The notes: generated by a model not told the origin, from the letters alone. DNA of 64,000 nucleotides from Vibrio marinisediminis (GCF_014050145.1 NZ_JACFYF010000009.1:62001-126000); one strand, 5' to 3'. Positions 35,873 through 45,420 are shown, counted from the stretch's first letter. Translations and numbers: made by a program.

Positions 35873-37409
35873 CAGTGACATCCTCTGTATTCGTTATCTT
35901 GTCGTTTGATTTTTCTGGAGCAGCCGCTATTTGATTGATCAGTGTTGGCATATGAATTTGATCTATTCGGTGCACGCCAACTAGGTTGTTGTGATTAAAC
36001 ACGATGATTCGGTCGGCAATCTCTAACGCCTCTTCAACATCGGTACAAACCGCAATTGTGACACGGTCACTTGCAGTTTTACGCAAAAGCTCGCCTATTT
36101 GACGGCGGGAAGAAATATCGACACCTTGGAATGGTTCATTGAGCAATAACACATGGCATGATTCCATCATCCATCGAGCCACCATGGCTTTTTGTTGATT
36201 CCCCCCAGATAAGGTCGTCATTAAATCTTCTTGATCGGTGTACTTTACTTTGGTGGTTTGAATTGCCGCCGTGACGTGCTCTTTTTCACGCTTTGTATCG
36301 ATAAAACCAAACGACGAAAAATGCTTTAAAAAAGGTAAGCTTACGTTTTGTTCTATCGAAAAATCAGGGATCAAAGCGTTATTGCCACGGTCTTCTTGCA
36401 CCATAAAGATACCGCTATTAATCGCATGGGTTGGTGTGCTCGGTGTCCAATCGTATCCCTCTAGGGTGATGCGCCCAGAAGCAAATTTAGCCATGCCAAA
36501 GATGCCTTCAACCACTGAAGTGCACCCTGATGATAGAAGACCTGTAAGCACGACTATCTCACCTGCTCTAAACGTCAGATCAAATGGCGCCGAATGGGGC
36601 TTCAACCGAACATCTAAGATCTCCAAAATAGTATGGTCACCCTCTCGATACTGGTGGCTCACAGCCCCCACGGCATGACCAAGCATTGAATCAACGGCCG
36701 CATCGTAATCTAATGGGGGTTCGAACATCCCCACGATACGACCTTCACGCAACGCGGCAATTTTATCGGCAAGGGTACGAATGTCTGACATCCGGTGTGA
36801 GATATAAACCACCGCCACACCTTCGCTTCGCATGGTTTGCACTGCCTCAAACAGCTTGACCGATTCAGTGTCGGAAAGTGAGGATGTTGGCTCATCAAGA
36901 ATAAGTAGCTTAGGTTTATCGGAAATAGCACGCGCTATCGCGACCAGTTGTTTGTCCGCTTGTGACAATTCAGATACTTGAGTATCTAAAGGCAAGGTTA
37001 AACCAATTTTATCTGCGATTGGTTGCGCTTGTTTTTGTAGCTCTTTTTTTGTAATGAAAGTGCTAAACCGTCCGTCACACAACTTATCGAGTAATAGGTT
37101 CTCAGCAATGTTCAAGTCTTGAACCACACCATCGTTAATGATTTGGTGGACGGTGATAATGCCGGCATCACGTGCAGACTGAGGGGTCGAAACGTCAACG
37201 GGTTGATCGTTTATAAAAATGGCGCCTTCATCTGCAGAATAAACGCCACTTAATATCTTCACCAACGTTGACTTACCTGCGCCATTCGCACCCATCAACG
37301 CTAGGACACTCCCACCTTCGATGCTCAGGCTAATATCATGTAAGACCGTATTACTACCGAAGGCCTTTTTGATGGATCGTATCTCAATAGTATTTGTGAC
37401 TTCTGACAT
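35856..37409 (-). CDS. Ribose-type ABC importer ATPase, two cassettes
   Basis: The 517-residue protein has two fused ATP-binding cassettes, as in RbsA/MglA. The first is canonical (Walker A GANGAGKST about 36-44, LLILDEPTSSLSD). The second has the family-typical degenerate P-loop GLLSSGCTS (about 284-292), signature LSGGNQQK and Walker B LLLNEPFQGVD, where Asn replaces the usual Asp. It powers uptake of the operon's sugar. ATG 37409 has GGAG 5 bases upstream; an earlier codon at 37427 is inside the inverted repeat region. A 133-base gap separates it from the mutarotase gene. Confidence 0.9.
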   Translation of the reverse strand: MSEVTNTIEIRSIKKAFGSNTVLHDISLSIEGGSVLALMGANGAGKSTLVKILSGVYSADEGAIFINDQPVDVSTPQSARDAGIITVHQIINDGVVQDLNIAENLLLDKLCDGRFSTFITKKELQKQAQPIADKIGLTLPLDTQVSELSQADKQLVAIARAISDKPKLLILDEPTSSLSDTESVKLFEAVQTMRSEGVAVVYISHRMSDIRTLADKIAALREGRIVGMFEPPLDYDAAVDSMLGHAVGAVSHQYREGDHTILEILDVRLKPHSAPFDLTFRAGEIVVLTGLLSSGCTSVVEGIFGMAKFASGRITLEGYDWTPSTPTHAINSGIFMVQEDRGNNALIPDFSIEQNVSLPFLKHFSSFGFIDTKREKEHVTAAIQTTKVKYTDQEDLMTTLSGGNQQKAMVARWMMESCHVLLLNEPFQGVDISSRRQIGELLRKTASDRVTIAVCTDVEEALEIADRIIVFNHNNLVGVHRIDQIHMPTLINQIAAAPEKSNDKITNTEDVTDERYA

Positions 37410-37419
37410 GAACACTCCA

Positions 37420-37462
37420 TTGATCATCCAAGTGATTTACAAAAGTAATACTAGATGATCAA
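37420..37462. repeat. Nine-base inverted repeat before the ABC ATPase gene
   Basis: TTGATCATC (37420-37428) and GATGATCAA (37454-37462) form perfect 9-base arms 25 bases apart. In the leftward mRNA the hairpin would end directly before the GGAG ribosome site of the ATPase gene. It could be an operator or an mRNA structure. Confidence 0.6.
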
Positions 37463-37542
37463 TTGTTAAGCATTCTGTGATTAAGATAGCAGTTTAAAAA
37501 ATGAACAGCATTTCCCGCCTCGATTTGTACTGATTTATGACA

Positions 37543-37974
37543 TCAGTCAAATATCACACCCTTTTGCAATATCATGCAAGCATATGGGCGCATATCATTG
37601 GTACTTATCACCAACTGACACCCGCGAGTCGCGGTATAAAACTCTTGCCTATCCATCAACTCTGTTGAATATTTCGCTTCCTCTGAGTTTCGTTTAACTT
37701 CGAAAAAATCCGACGCAGCATCAGTAGGTTGTGCACTTCCATCTTCTGCCATTATCCACATCGGTGTCTCAGTAAACGCATCGAGTGGAAAATGCTTGAG
37801 TACACTACTCAGCACTTGTGACGCGTTAACTCCTGGAAGAGAAATATGGCAAAACTGAGCATGTGAGCGAGCAGGGAAATTGGCATCAACAATGGCTAAA
37901 CGGTCACCGTGCCCCATATTTTGTAAAGCAAATAACAATTCAGCATTCAATAGTGGGTCTATATGTTTCAACAT
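37543..37974 (-). CDS. RbsD/FucU-family sugar mutarotase
   Basis: The 143-residue protein has the RbsD/FucU signature ALQNMGHGDRLAIVDANFPA (about 16-35), where the His of GHGD is catalytic, and a C-terminal half of the same family. These enzymes interconvert anomers of ribose or fucose so the kinase gets the right one. As first gene of the salvage operon it should serve the imported 5-methylthioribose or 5-deoxyribose, which is inference. It is transcribed away from the SorC regulator, with a candidate operator 12 bases before the ATG. Confidence 0.88.
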   Translation of the reverse strand: MLKHIDPLLNAELLFALQNMGHGDRLAIVDANFPARSHAQFCHISLPGVNASQVLSSVLKHFPLDAFTETPMWIMAEDGSAQPTDAASDFFEVKRNSEEAKYSTELMDRQEFYTATRGCQLVISTNDMRPYACMILQKGVIFD

Positions 37975-37985
37975 TAGAATTTACC

Positions 37986-38007
37986 TTTGTATTTACATTC
38001 ATACAAA
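37986..38007. promoter_or_regulatory. Candidate SorC-family operator
   Basis: Perfect 7-base arms TTTGTAT and ATACAAA are separated by 8 bases, 12 bases before the mutarotase ATG and within the 138-base gap to the SorC gene. The position suits repression of the salvage operon. This is a prediction from symmetry only. Confidence 0.5.
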
Positions 38008-38112
38008 AGTCTATTACATTTTTTTATGTCAGCAAGACCACAAAACTTTTATAATTGTCAAAACATGAGAATACTTACAGAATTCAAATAATAATCATAA
38101 GGATGGCAATCG

Positions 38113-39102
38113 ATGACCGATGCTGTGCTACGAAACGTCAGCGCATTCAATAGTGATCCAGTGCTTCATGCAACTTGGCTTTACTACCAAGAAGGACTTA
38201 GCCAAACAGAAGTAGCTAAGTTGATGGGTATTTCACGAGTAACGGTAGTGAAGTATTTGCAAACCGCACGAGAAAAAGGATTGGTGCAGATAAGTCTCGA
38301 TTTAAATACCTTTTCCTCTATTGAAACCTCGTTACTGATCAAAGATAAGTTCAACCTCGAACGCGTCATCATCGTTCCCGATGGCGAACATGCAGATCAG
38401 CGTGAAGACTCAAAGCTAATGCGTGAACGTCTTGCTCGTGCTGGAGGGATGTATTTAAATCAAGTGGTCGAAGATAGTGACGTGCTTGGTGTTGCTTGGG
38501 GGCGAACCATCCATCAGATGAGTCACCTAATGACACCGAAGAGTTGTAAAGACGTCACCGTCATGCAAATGCTCGGTTCAATGCCAGCTCAACCCGACTT
38601 CACTACCATTGAATCCTCTTCTCAATTAGCACACCGCCTCTCTGGTCGCGTAATTTCCCTGCATGTTCCAGCAGTGGTTTCGAGCTCGCGTCTTGCGATG
38701 GAACTACAAGCTGAACCCATCATCCGTGCCAATTTTGATGCACTGACTCGCTGCAACAAAGCACTGTTTGTGGTTGGTAATGCACTCGAAGAGAACCCGT
38801 TGATTCGTGTTGGCGTGCTTTCAAAAAAAGAGATGCAAAACTACCGAGAACTAGGCGCTGTCGGTGTCATTTGTGGGCGTTTTTACGACAAGTTTGGGCA
38901 ACCGGTCGTCGCTGAGATCGATTTGAGAATATTGGGCATTAGCCTCGCACAGCTTCGCCAAGTCGAAAGGCGCATTTTCCTCGCGGGTGGCAAGCGTAAT
39001 TATGAAGCAACGCTTGGCGCTATTTTGGGAGGGTATGTTTCAGATTTGATTATTGATGAAGGTACTGCCGAATTTTTAGCAACTGTCGACGTTCCAAAGT
39101 AA
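38113..39102 (+). CDS. SorC/DeoR-type sugar-responsive regulator
   Basis: The 329-residue protein has an N-terminal helix-turn-helix (about 20-60, YYQEGLSQTEVAKLMGISRVTVVKYL in two overlapping parts) and a SorC/LsrR sugar-phosphate-binding domain (about 65-325) with GVAWGRTIHQM and GAVGVICGRFYDKFG. Members usually repress sugar operons until a phosphorylated sugar binds. Being divergent from the mutarotase-ABC-mtnK-mtnA-aldolase operon, it most likely senses methylthioribose-1-phosphate, deoxyribose-1-phosphate or the matching ketose phosphate. AAGGA lies 8 bases before the ATG. Confidence 0.9.
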   Translation: MTDAVLRNVSAFNSDPVLHATWLYYQEGLSQTEVAKLMGISRVTVVKYLQTAREKGLVQISLDLNTFSSIETSLLIKDKFNLERVIIVPDGEHADQREDSKLMRERLARAGGMYLNQVVEDSDVLGVAWGRTIHQMSHLMTPKSCKDVTVMQMLGSMPAQPDFTTIESSSQLAHRLSGRVISLHVPAVVSSSRLAMELQAEPIIRANFDALTRCNKALFVVGNALEENPLIRVGVLSKKEMQNYRELGAVGVICGRFYDKFGQPVVAEIDLRILGISLAQLRQVERRIFLAGGKRNYEATLGAILGGYVSDLIIDEGTAEFLATVDVPK

Positions 39103-39120
39103 AACCACTCCAGTTACAGT

Positions 39121-39139
39121 AATGCCGCAACGCGGCATT
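39121..39139. terminator. Hairpin between convergent SorC and pirin genes
   Basis: An 8-base-pair stem AATGCCGC/GCGGCATT with loop AAC follows the SorC stop by 18 bases. It has no T tract, so it may be a weak or Rho-aided terminator. Confidence 0.5.
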
Positions 39140-39173
39140 GCTCGTTACAACCAAATAATTTAAAACCAATCAA

Positions 39174-40040
39174 TTAATATCCATCAAACACACCTGCATT
39201 ATAGTCTTCAACTGCCTGATTAATCTCTTCCATGCTGTTCATCACAAATGGACCATAATGAACCACCGGCTCATCGATTGGTTGTCCACTAAACACCAGC
39301 ACGCCACTAACCTCTTCGGCGTGAAGCTCAGCATATTCAGCATGACTTAATAGTGCCATCTGCCCTTGATGTACGGCACTTCCCTGAACACTGATCTCAC
39401 CACGGTAGACATACAGCATCATGTTGTGATGTTCTGGGACTTGTAGATGAAGAAGATTGCCCTGCTCTGCTCGCCAATCGGCCACACTGGCTGGCACTCC
39501 TGTTGTCATTAATGGTGCAAATACAGCGTCACCGTTAATAATAAGTTCACCAGAAATGAGCCGCACTAAACCTGCCTCTTTTGAGCGATGTTCGGTTATC
39601 GTTTCTGGTTGAAAATCATGGTATTGCGCTGGCTTCATTTTGTCGCGCGCGGGTTGGTTTATCCAAATTTGAAAGCCGTGCAACTCACCGTCTTGCATAA
39701 TTGGCATCTCACTGTGAATGACGCCTCTACCGGCTGCCATCCATTGCGCTCCGCCACTTCGCAATTGACCGACATTACCCATGTGGTCTTCATGCTGAAA
39801 ATGCCCTTGCAGCATATAGGTTAATGTTTCAATACCGCGATGTGGATGGGGAGGAAACCCACCAACGTAGTCTTGTCGTTGATCGGTTTTTAGTTCATCA
39901 ACCATTAGGAAGGGGGAAAAACTCGCGTTATTAAAACCTGCAATACGACGTATTTTAACGCCATCTCCATCGGCAGTCGGAGTCGCATTAATGATTTTCA
40001 GGATTGCTCTTTGCTGGTGGGCTGTTTTTGCTTCACTCAT
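39174..40040 (-). CDS. Pirin family protein
   Basis: The 288-residue bicupin has the pirin N-terminal metal site FPPHPHRGIETLTYMLQG (about 61-78) and HSE further on (about 109-111), and a pirin C-terminal domain. Bacterial pirins bind iron and some act as quercetin dioxygenases; the true role is often unknown. It is not in a clear operon; the SorC gene converges on it. Confidence 0.92.
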   Translation of the reverse strand: MSEAKTAHQQRAILKIINATPTADGDGVKIRRIAGFNNASFSPFLMVDELKTDQRQDYVGGFPPHPHRGIETLTYMLQGHFQHEDHMGNVGQLRSGGAQWMAAGRGVIHSEMPIMQDGELHGFQIWINQPARDKMKPAQYHDFQPETITEHRSKEAGLVRLISGELIINGDAVFAPLMTTGVPASVADWRAEQGNLLHLQVPEHHNMMLYVYRGEISVQGSAVHQGQMALLSHAEYAELHAEEVSGVLVFSGQPIDEPVVHYGPFVMNSMEEINQAVEDYNAGVFDGY

Positions 40041-40147
40041 AACAACTGTTCCTACTTTTTTGCTTTAAGAACAGTATAAAAACTAAGATAAAAAACAAAC
40101 TCAGGAGAAATTGCTCTACTCATTCGATAAATTCGAACAAGTAGAGA

Positions 40148-41044
40148 CTAACCATGTCTGCACTGAATATAATGGGCAACCGCACCGACTAGATTGGCGT
40201 CATTACCGAACTTTGAAGCCACAACTTGCGGTGTAATATGACAAAATGGCATGGCTTGAGTGTAATGAGCAAACTTTTGTTCGATCAATGGGATAAGTTT
40301 AGCTTGCTGGCTAATTGCACCACCCAAGACAATATATTCAGGATCGAGTGTATACTGAAGGTTGAATAATGTGGTCGCCAAATACCCCACCCACTTATCA
40401 ACGACATCAGCGATATCGGCATCACCACTTTGGTATAACTCAAATACCTTCTTTCCATCCAACGTTTGGCGAGGAACATTCAGTCGTTTCGCGGCTTGTA
40501 CGATTAGCCCTTGAGTTGATGCTAGTTCAGAAACAACTTGTGGGCACCCATTACTAAAGCCGAGGATCGCATAGCCAAACTCACCACCGTATAAATGGTG
40601 TCCTTTACACAACTTGCCATCAACAATCAGTGCCCCACCCACCCCTGAGCCGATAACCACTAAACAAATATTATTTGAGTCACACTGATTACCTATCCAA
40701 CTTTCCGCAAGTGCTGCACAACACGCATCATTTTCAATTTCCACCGGTAGATGATAACGCTGGCTAAAAAGCGTTTTCACATCCACACCGTGAATATAAT
40801 GAAGAGAACTGGCACCATAGACTAAGCCCTTGTTGGTCTCAACAGCGCCACAAGCACTGATCGCAATCCCTTGTATGCGATAGTTTTCTTGCAACTGCAT
40901 AAACACTGGGTCAAAAAGAGCAAACCAATCCTCAAAGCTCTTCACCCGACTCGGTAATGAAAACTTCTCAAAGATGTTTGCTTGCGCATCCATTATTGCG
41001 CCTTTTACTGCGCTGCCACCAAAATCCAGTGCGAGATAAACCAT
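40148..41044 (-). CDS. ROK-family sugar kinase
   Basis: The 298-residue cytosolic protein has the ROK phosphate motif ALDFGGSAVKGAIM (about 5-18), the catalytic aspartate in ENDACCAALAES (about 103-114) and GSGVGGALIVDG (about 131-142). The usual ROK zinc motif is reduced to a single GFSNGCPQ region, like beta-glucoside kinases and unlike NagK or Mlc. There is no helix-turn-helix, so it is a kinase not a regulator. The substrate is unknown. It is separate from pirin (107-base gap). Confidence 0.88.
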   Translation of the reverse strand: MVYLALDFGGSAVKGAIMDAQANIFEKFSLPSRVKSFEDWFALFDPVFMQLQENYRIQGIAISACGAVETNKGLVYGASSLHYIHGVDVKTLFSQRYHLPVEIENDACCAALAESWIGNQCDSNNICLVVIGSGVGGALIVDGKLCKGHHLYGGEFGYAILGFSNGCPQVVSELASTQGLIVQAAKRLNVPRQTLDGKKVFELYQSGDADIADVVDKWVGYLATTLFNLQYTLDPEYIVLGGAISQQAKLIPLIEQKFAHYTQAMPFCHITPQVVASKFGNDANLVGAVAHYIQCRHG

Positions 41045-41432
41045 TAGCCTTAACTCTTAACCTTAAGTGCTAGTCACTTTGATGCATACAAATTCTGGAT
41101 TCAAGTCAGTTTAAGCAAACTGTGATTGCTACATGAGATTTATGTCTCATCATGCTCGACGATGCGAGGACATTCATCTATTGGTCACACTGCTCCTAGT
41201 TGTAAGGAAACGCCTAGAATGATCCAGTAAGCATTTGCTTTCATTAAAAATTCAACACAAAAATGCATAAAACAACAATAGGCGTGATGAATGTAACGTT
41301 ATTACTAACATTATGTAGCCTGAGACTTACTAATATGAAAGTTTATAGAACGCTTATCATTTTTGCGACTTAGCTTAGGTCGCCTGTCTCAATTGAGAGA
41401 ATTAAAGTGTTCAAAAGGAGTGAACATTTATC
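41045..41432. other. Intergenic region between ROK kinase and GGDEF-EAL gene
   Basis: About 390 bases between divergent genes. It contains a 6-base inverted repeat ATGAGA-N6-TCTCAT (41133-41150), 89 bases before the ROK start, and a 12-base palindrome TCTCAATTGAGA (41387-41398) before the GGDEF-EAL gene. No gene is seen; promoters for both flanking genes should lie here. Confidence 0.5.
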
Positions 41433-43916
41433 ATGAATGCGCTGACGGATAGGAAGCTACTCAACATTATCAAAACGCTGCCTTTTTTCCTTATTGTGAT
41501 TTTTGTCAGCGTATTATTGATGATTGTCGTCAGCGACAGCCATAAGCGTGCCAATCAACTTGAACGGAACTTAATTGCGAGCAATCTAGAGCGCCAAAAA
41601 GAAATCATTGCTCAACGTGTAAAAAGCTCATACAACCAAATTCGCTATGAGCGACGCCAAGTTGCTTCATTACTCAAATCACAAGTAAAATATCACGTCG
41701 ACATCGCTCATCAAGTCGCCAGTACTATTTACCAAGCCAACCGCGACAAACCCGAAATCGAAGTAAAACAGATGATCGCCGATGCGCTCAGAAAACTTCG
41801 CTATAACGATGATCGCGGCTACTTCTTCATCTATAGCATGGATGGCACAAACATCATGCTTGCCACGACTCCTGAAACGGAAGGAACGCAACGTCTTGAA
41901 ATGAGAGACACCAGAGGTGTGCAATTCCTAAAAGAATACATTGAAATCCTAAAACAATCAGAAGATGGTGCGGCTTACCATCGCTGGTGGTTCACAAAAC
42001 CTCAAAGTCAAAACGAGTACGAAAAAATTGGTTATGGTCGCCACTTTGTGCCGTATGACTGGATAATTGGTTCCGGAGAGTATGTCGAAGATGTCGAAAA
42101 ACAAATCCAACAAAATATATTGCGTTGGATATCCAACTATCGGTTTGGTGAAAATGGCTACCTATTTGTACTTGATGAACAAGGGCAAGTTCTCGCGCAC
42201 AAAGACCCTCTGTTTGTTGATTCCAATTTTACAAAACTGGTGACAGAAGCCAGCAGAACGTTTGATGAAGACAACAAAAACGCTGGGTATGTTCAGTATC
42301 AATCACCCTATCATCCTGATGGATTGCTTAATTCCAATAAAGTTAGCTATATCAAATTTGATCCCGAGTGGGGCTGGCTAATAGGTTCAGGAATCTACGT
42401 CGAAGAAGTAGAGCGTCGCATTGCACCACAAATATTTAAGTTACGTGAACAGGTTCGTTCAGAGCTATTTAAGGTTTTACTTTTATGCCTATCTCTTGCG
42501 CTGATCCTGACCTTGTTGTCTATATTGCTCAGCAACTACCTCGGTCGTCGATTTAGCAAGTTTCAAAATCGCATTGAAGCTGATTTTTCCAAATTAGAAA
42601 AACGCAAAGAGCAGTTACGCCAATTAGCTCAATATGACCCGCTAACCCAGCTACCTAATCGACTATTGCTCGAAGACAAAGTAAAACAAGGCATTTCTGA
42701 GAGTAAGAAACATCAATTGCTGCTGGCAGTATTGTTCGTTGACATAGATAAGTTTAAACGCGTCAATGATAAATATGGTCACGATGCTGGGGATGTCCTA
42801 CTCACTCAAATAGCTAAACGTTTTTCACGTTTAGTGGCGGATAAAGGAAGCGTAGCGCGATTTGGAGGAGATGAATTTGTATTTTGTTTGCCAAAGCTGA
42901 ATGATGAACAACAAGCAAGGAAAATGGTCAGTCAAATCCAGTCTTGTTTACTCCGTCCGTTCTTAGTTCATGGTATCAGTATTGAGTTGAGTTCTTCGAT
43001 TGGCGTCTCTCTGTATCCCAATGACGCACTCGAACCACGCGCTTTGATGTCCAAGGCAAATATTGTTTTATCTCGTTCGAAGAAGCAAGGTAAAGGGAAT
43101 GTCACTTTCTTTGATCAAAAAATCAGTGAAGAGTTAACCAATAAATTCCTACTTGAAGATGAGTTCAAAGATGCTTTGCAACGTGGTGAGCTTGATGTTT
43201 ATTACCAACCTCAAATTGATTCCGTAACAGGCACGATGAAAGGCATTGAGGCATTATGCCGTTGGATAAGCCCCACTTTGGGTGTTATTTCACCCGTTGT
43301 TTTTATTGATATGGCGGAAAAAAACAACGCTATTTTAGATTTAGGCAAATTCGTGTTCGATAAAGCATGCAAAGATGCTCATGAGCTAAACCTCACTCTT
43401 TCACAGCCTATCTCTGTTTCAATTAATATTTCTCCTACGCAATTACTCCATCCTCACTTTACCGAGATGGTTGTGACCACCGCGAAACGTCATGATATGC
43501 CAACTGAATTGATTATTTTGGAATTGACTGAAAACGTTTTTATCGAGGATATAAAAGCAATTCAGCCAACTTTGGAGAAATTAAGAACACTTGGATTTGG
43601 CATTTCTTTAGACGATTTTGGAACCGGATTTTCGTCGCTAAGCTATCTCAATTTAATGCCGATTACTGAAATAAAAATTGATCGTTCATTTATTACCAGA
43701 ATGCAAAACAGTCAGTCGAATCTCAATATCGTCAAAACTATTGTCGCCATTGCTCACTCCAACGACTTGAACATTGTCGCCGAGGGGGTTGAACAAATAG
43801 AGCAACAAAACTTATTGCATGATATGAAGTGCTACACCATTCAAGGCTATCTCTACTCTAAACCGGTCCCGATTGGAGATATACACCACCACTCAAGAAT
43901 GACTGTCTGTCACTAG
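41433..43916 (+). CDS. Cache-GGDEF-EAL cyclic-di-GMP enzyme
   Basis: This 827-residue inner-membrane protein has a transmembrane segment (about 12-32), a periplasmic double Cache_2 sensor (about 45-335; GYFFIYSMDGT and GYLFVLDEQGQ in the two repeats), a second membrane segment (about 345-368), a GGDEF domain (FGGDEF about 476) and an EAL domain (EALCRW about 604, DDFGTGFSSLSYL, KIDRSFI, AEGVE). Both active sites look intact, so it may both make and break cyclic di-GMP. No RxxD inhibition site is seen before GGDEF. AAGGAG lies 12 bases before the ATG, somewhat far. It may influence syp-dependent biofilm. Confidence 0.93.
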   Translation: MNALTDRKLLNIIKTLPFFLIVIFVSVLLMIVVSDSHKRANQLERNLIASNLERQKEIIAQRVKSSYNQIRYERRQVASLLKSQVKYHVDIAHQVASTIYQANRDKPEIEVKQMIADALRKLRYNDDRGYFFIYSMDGTNIMLATTPETEGTQRLEMRDTRGVQFLKEYIEILKQSEDGAAYHRWWFTKPQSQNEYEKIGYGRHFVPYDWIIGSGEYVEDVEKQIQQNILRWISNYRFGENGYLFVLDEQGQVLAHKDPLFVDSNFTKLVTEASRTFDEDNKNAGYVQYQSPYHPDGLLNSNKVSYIKFDPEWGWLIGSGIYVEEVERRIAPQIFKLREQVRSELFKVLLLCLSLALILTLLSILLSNYLGRRFSKFQNRIEADFSKLEKRKEQLRQLAQYDPLTQLPNRLLLEDKVKQGISESKKHQLLLAVLFVDIDKFKRVNDKYGHDAGDVLLTQIAKRFSRLVADKGSVARFGGDEFVFCLPKLNDEQQARKMVSQIQSCLLRPFLVHGISIELSSSIGVSLYPNDALEPRALMSKANIVLSRSKKQGKGNVTFFDQKISEELTNKFLLEDEFKDALQRGELDVYYQPQIDSVTGTMKGIEALCRWISPTLGVISPVVFIDMAEKNNAILDLGKFVFDKACKDAHELNLTLSQPISVSINISPTQLLHPHFTEMVVTTAKRHDMPTELIILELTENVFIEDIKAIQPTLEKLRTLGFGISLDDFGTGFSSLSYLNLMPITEIKIDRSFITRMQNSQSNLNIVKTIVAIAHSNDLNIVAEGVEQIEQQNLLHDMKCYTIQGYLYSKPVPIGDIHHHSRMTVCH

Positions 43917-44080
43917 TATTCTGGCAACCGATGATGGGTGATGATTATCAAACATTCTCATAATTCAGACATTGTTTCTGTGTACTATTAACCTTAATTA
44001 TTTGAAACCAAACTAAAACCAAATTTTCATTCTAAAGTTTTATTCCTCCGGTTTGGTTATTGTGCACACAAGGATATTAG

Positions 44081-45406
44081 GTGTTGAGTACCAACGCATT
44101 TGCCAAGCTCTTTTTCGGCACTGCTGGAATCCAATTCTTCAGTAGAGGTATTTCAGTAGTTGCGGGCGTCATATTCGCCCGTTTTCTCGGCGCAGAACAA
44201 TACGGTCTCTATACTTACGTTCTTTCTATAGTCAATATTGCCGCCTTGCCCGTTCTTGCTGGGCTACCCAACTTAATGGTTCGAGAGATTGCCAGTTTTC
44301 ACTATGAAAAAAACTGGAGCAACCTGCAGGGGATGCTTTTATGGTCACGCTTTTACGTGTTTGGTCTCTCTCTGATCATATTTTCTATCATGATAGGGTT
44401 GGTACACTTCGGCTATTTCGAACCGCATGTAGCAACACTAATCTATGTCGCCGTGTGGGTGATTCCTTTAAGAGGGATAGCAACCCAACAAGATTCGGTA
44501 TTAAATGGGTTCGGTAAGCCAATTTTGGCCCAACTCCCTTCAAAGCTATTGGCGCCGGTAATCACTCTGTCGATATTGTTATATTTTGTCGTAACAGGTA
44601 CGCCGCTTTCATCAATGACTCTGGTCTTCATTTCCGTACTGGCTTTGGTGTTTACCTGCGTACTGAGTTTCTTTCTCGTTCGCTATGTTGTCAGGAAAAA
44701 TGCCCAAACGGCCAAGCCCACTTTTTCAAGTAAACCCTGGTTTAAGTCTTTATTGCCTTTCGCCATGATCACCTTTGTTTTTACTCTAAATACCGAATTG
44801 GCCATTGTCTTATTGGGGTGGATGACTAACCTCGAATCCATTGCTTACTTTCGGGTTGCCACTCAAGCGGTCATGCTGATCACCATACTTCGCTCTTCTA
44901 TCGACGCGGTCATTATGCCTAAAATTGCTCGTTTCTATCGTAGTGAAGCGTTCGATGAGATCCAAATACTGCTTACCCGCTCTGTCAGGCTAACCATGTT
45001 TACCTCTTCGATTATATTCGTTATTTTGATCTTTGGAGGTCAAACACTGATCAATGTTTTATTTGGTCATGAATATGAAGCGGCTTATCTGCCATTAATC
45101 ATTCTATGTGTTGGGCAATTCATCAGTATTTTCCTTGGTTCATCAGCCGCGGTACTCAATATGACCAACAATGAACAGAAAACCATGAAGACTTTAATGT
45201 TGTCATTGGTCATCAATGTCGGCTTAATGTTGTTATTAGTGCCACTGTATCAAGAAGTTGGTGCTGCTATCGCTGTCTCAATCTCCTTAGTATTAAGCCA
45301 CTTATTGATGAGCCGTGAAGTGTTCAAAATCACCCGTTTACACACCAGTTTATGCTTTGCCAAGTCGGTTAAAGAAGCAAAAAAACCATCGTTTGAATTA
45401 AAATAA
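44081..45406 (+). CDS. Orphan oligosaccharide flippase (Wzx/RfbX-like)
   Basis: The 441-residue integral membrane protein has about 12-14 helices of the polysaccharide-translocase family, with FFSRGISVVAGVIFARFLGAEQYGLYTYVLS near the N-terminus in the usual first two helices. It should flip a lipid-linked sugar across the inner membrane. No glycosyltransferase, polymerase or other glycan gene is next to it, which is unusual. The start is GTG at 44081 with AAGGAT upstream; a TTG follows. It lies between two cyclic-di-GMP enzyme genes. Confidence 0.83.
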   Translation: MLSTNAFAKLFFGTAGIQFFSRGISVVAGVIFARFLGAEQYGLYTYVLSIVNIAALPVLAGLPNLMVREIASFHYEKNWSNLQGMLLWSRFYVFGLSLIIFSIMIGLVHFGYFEPHVATLIYVAVWVIPLRGIATQQDSVLNGFGKPILAQLPSKLLAPVITLSILLYFVVTGTPLSSMTLVFISVLALVFTCVLSFFLVRYVVRKNAQTAKPTFSSKPWFKSLLPFAMITFVFTLNTELAIVLLGWMTNLESIAYFRVATQAVMLITILRSSIDAVIMPKIARFYRSEAFDEIQILLTRSVRLTMFTSSIIFVILIFGGQTLINVLFGHEYEAAYLPLIILCVGQFISIFLGSSAAVLNMTNNEQKTMKTLMLSLVINVGLMLLLVPLYQEVGAAIAVSISLVLSHLLMSREVFKITRLHTSLCFAKSVKEAKKPSFELK

Positions 45407-45420
45407 TCACAATAATCTAG

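Noticed and set aside
30675-39102. AI-2 (lsr) uptake operon, because of the SorC/LsrR-type regulator and ribose-type transporter
   Set aside because: There is no LsrK, LsrF or LsrG homolog and only one permease gene; MtnK and MtnA point to another sugar.
41387-41398. Palindrome TCTCAATTGAGA before the GGDEF-EAL gene as another SypG site
   Set aside because: Its half-sites are 2 rather than 3 bases apart and no sigma54 promoter follows it.
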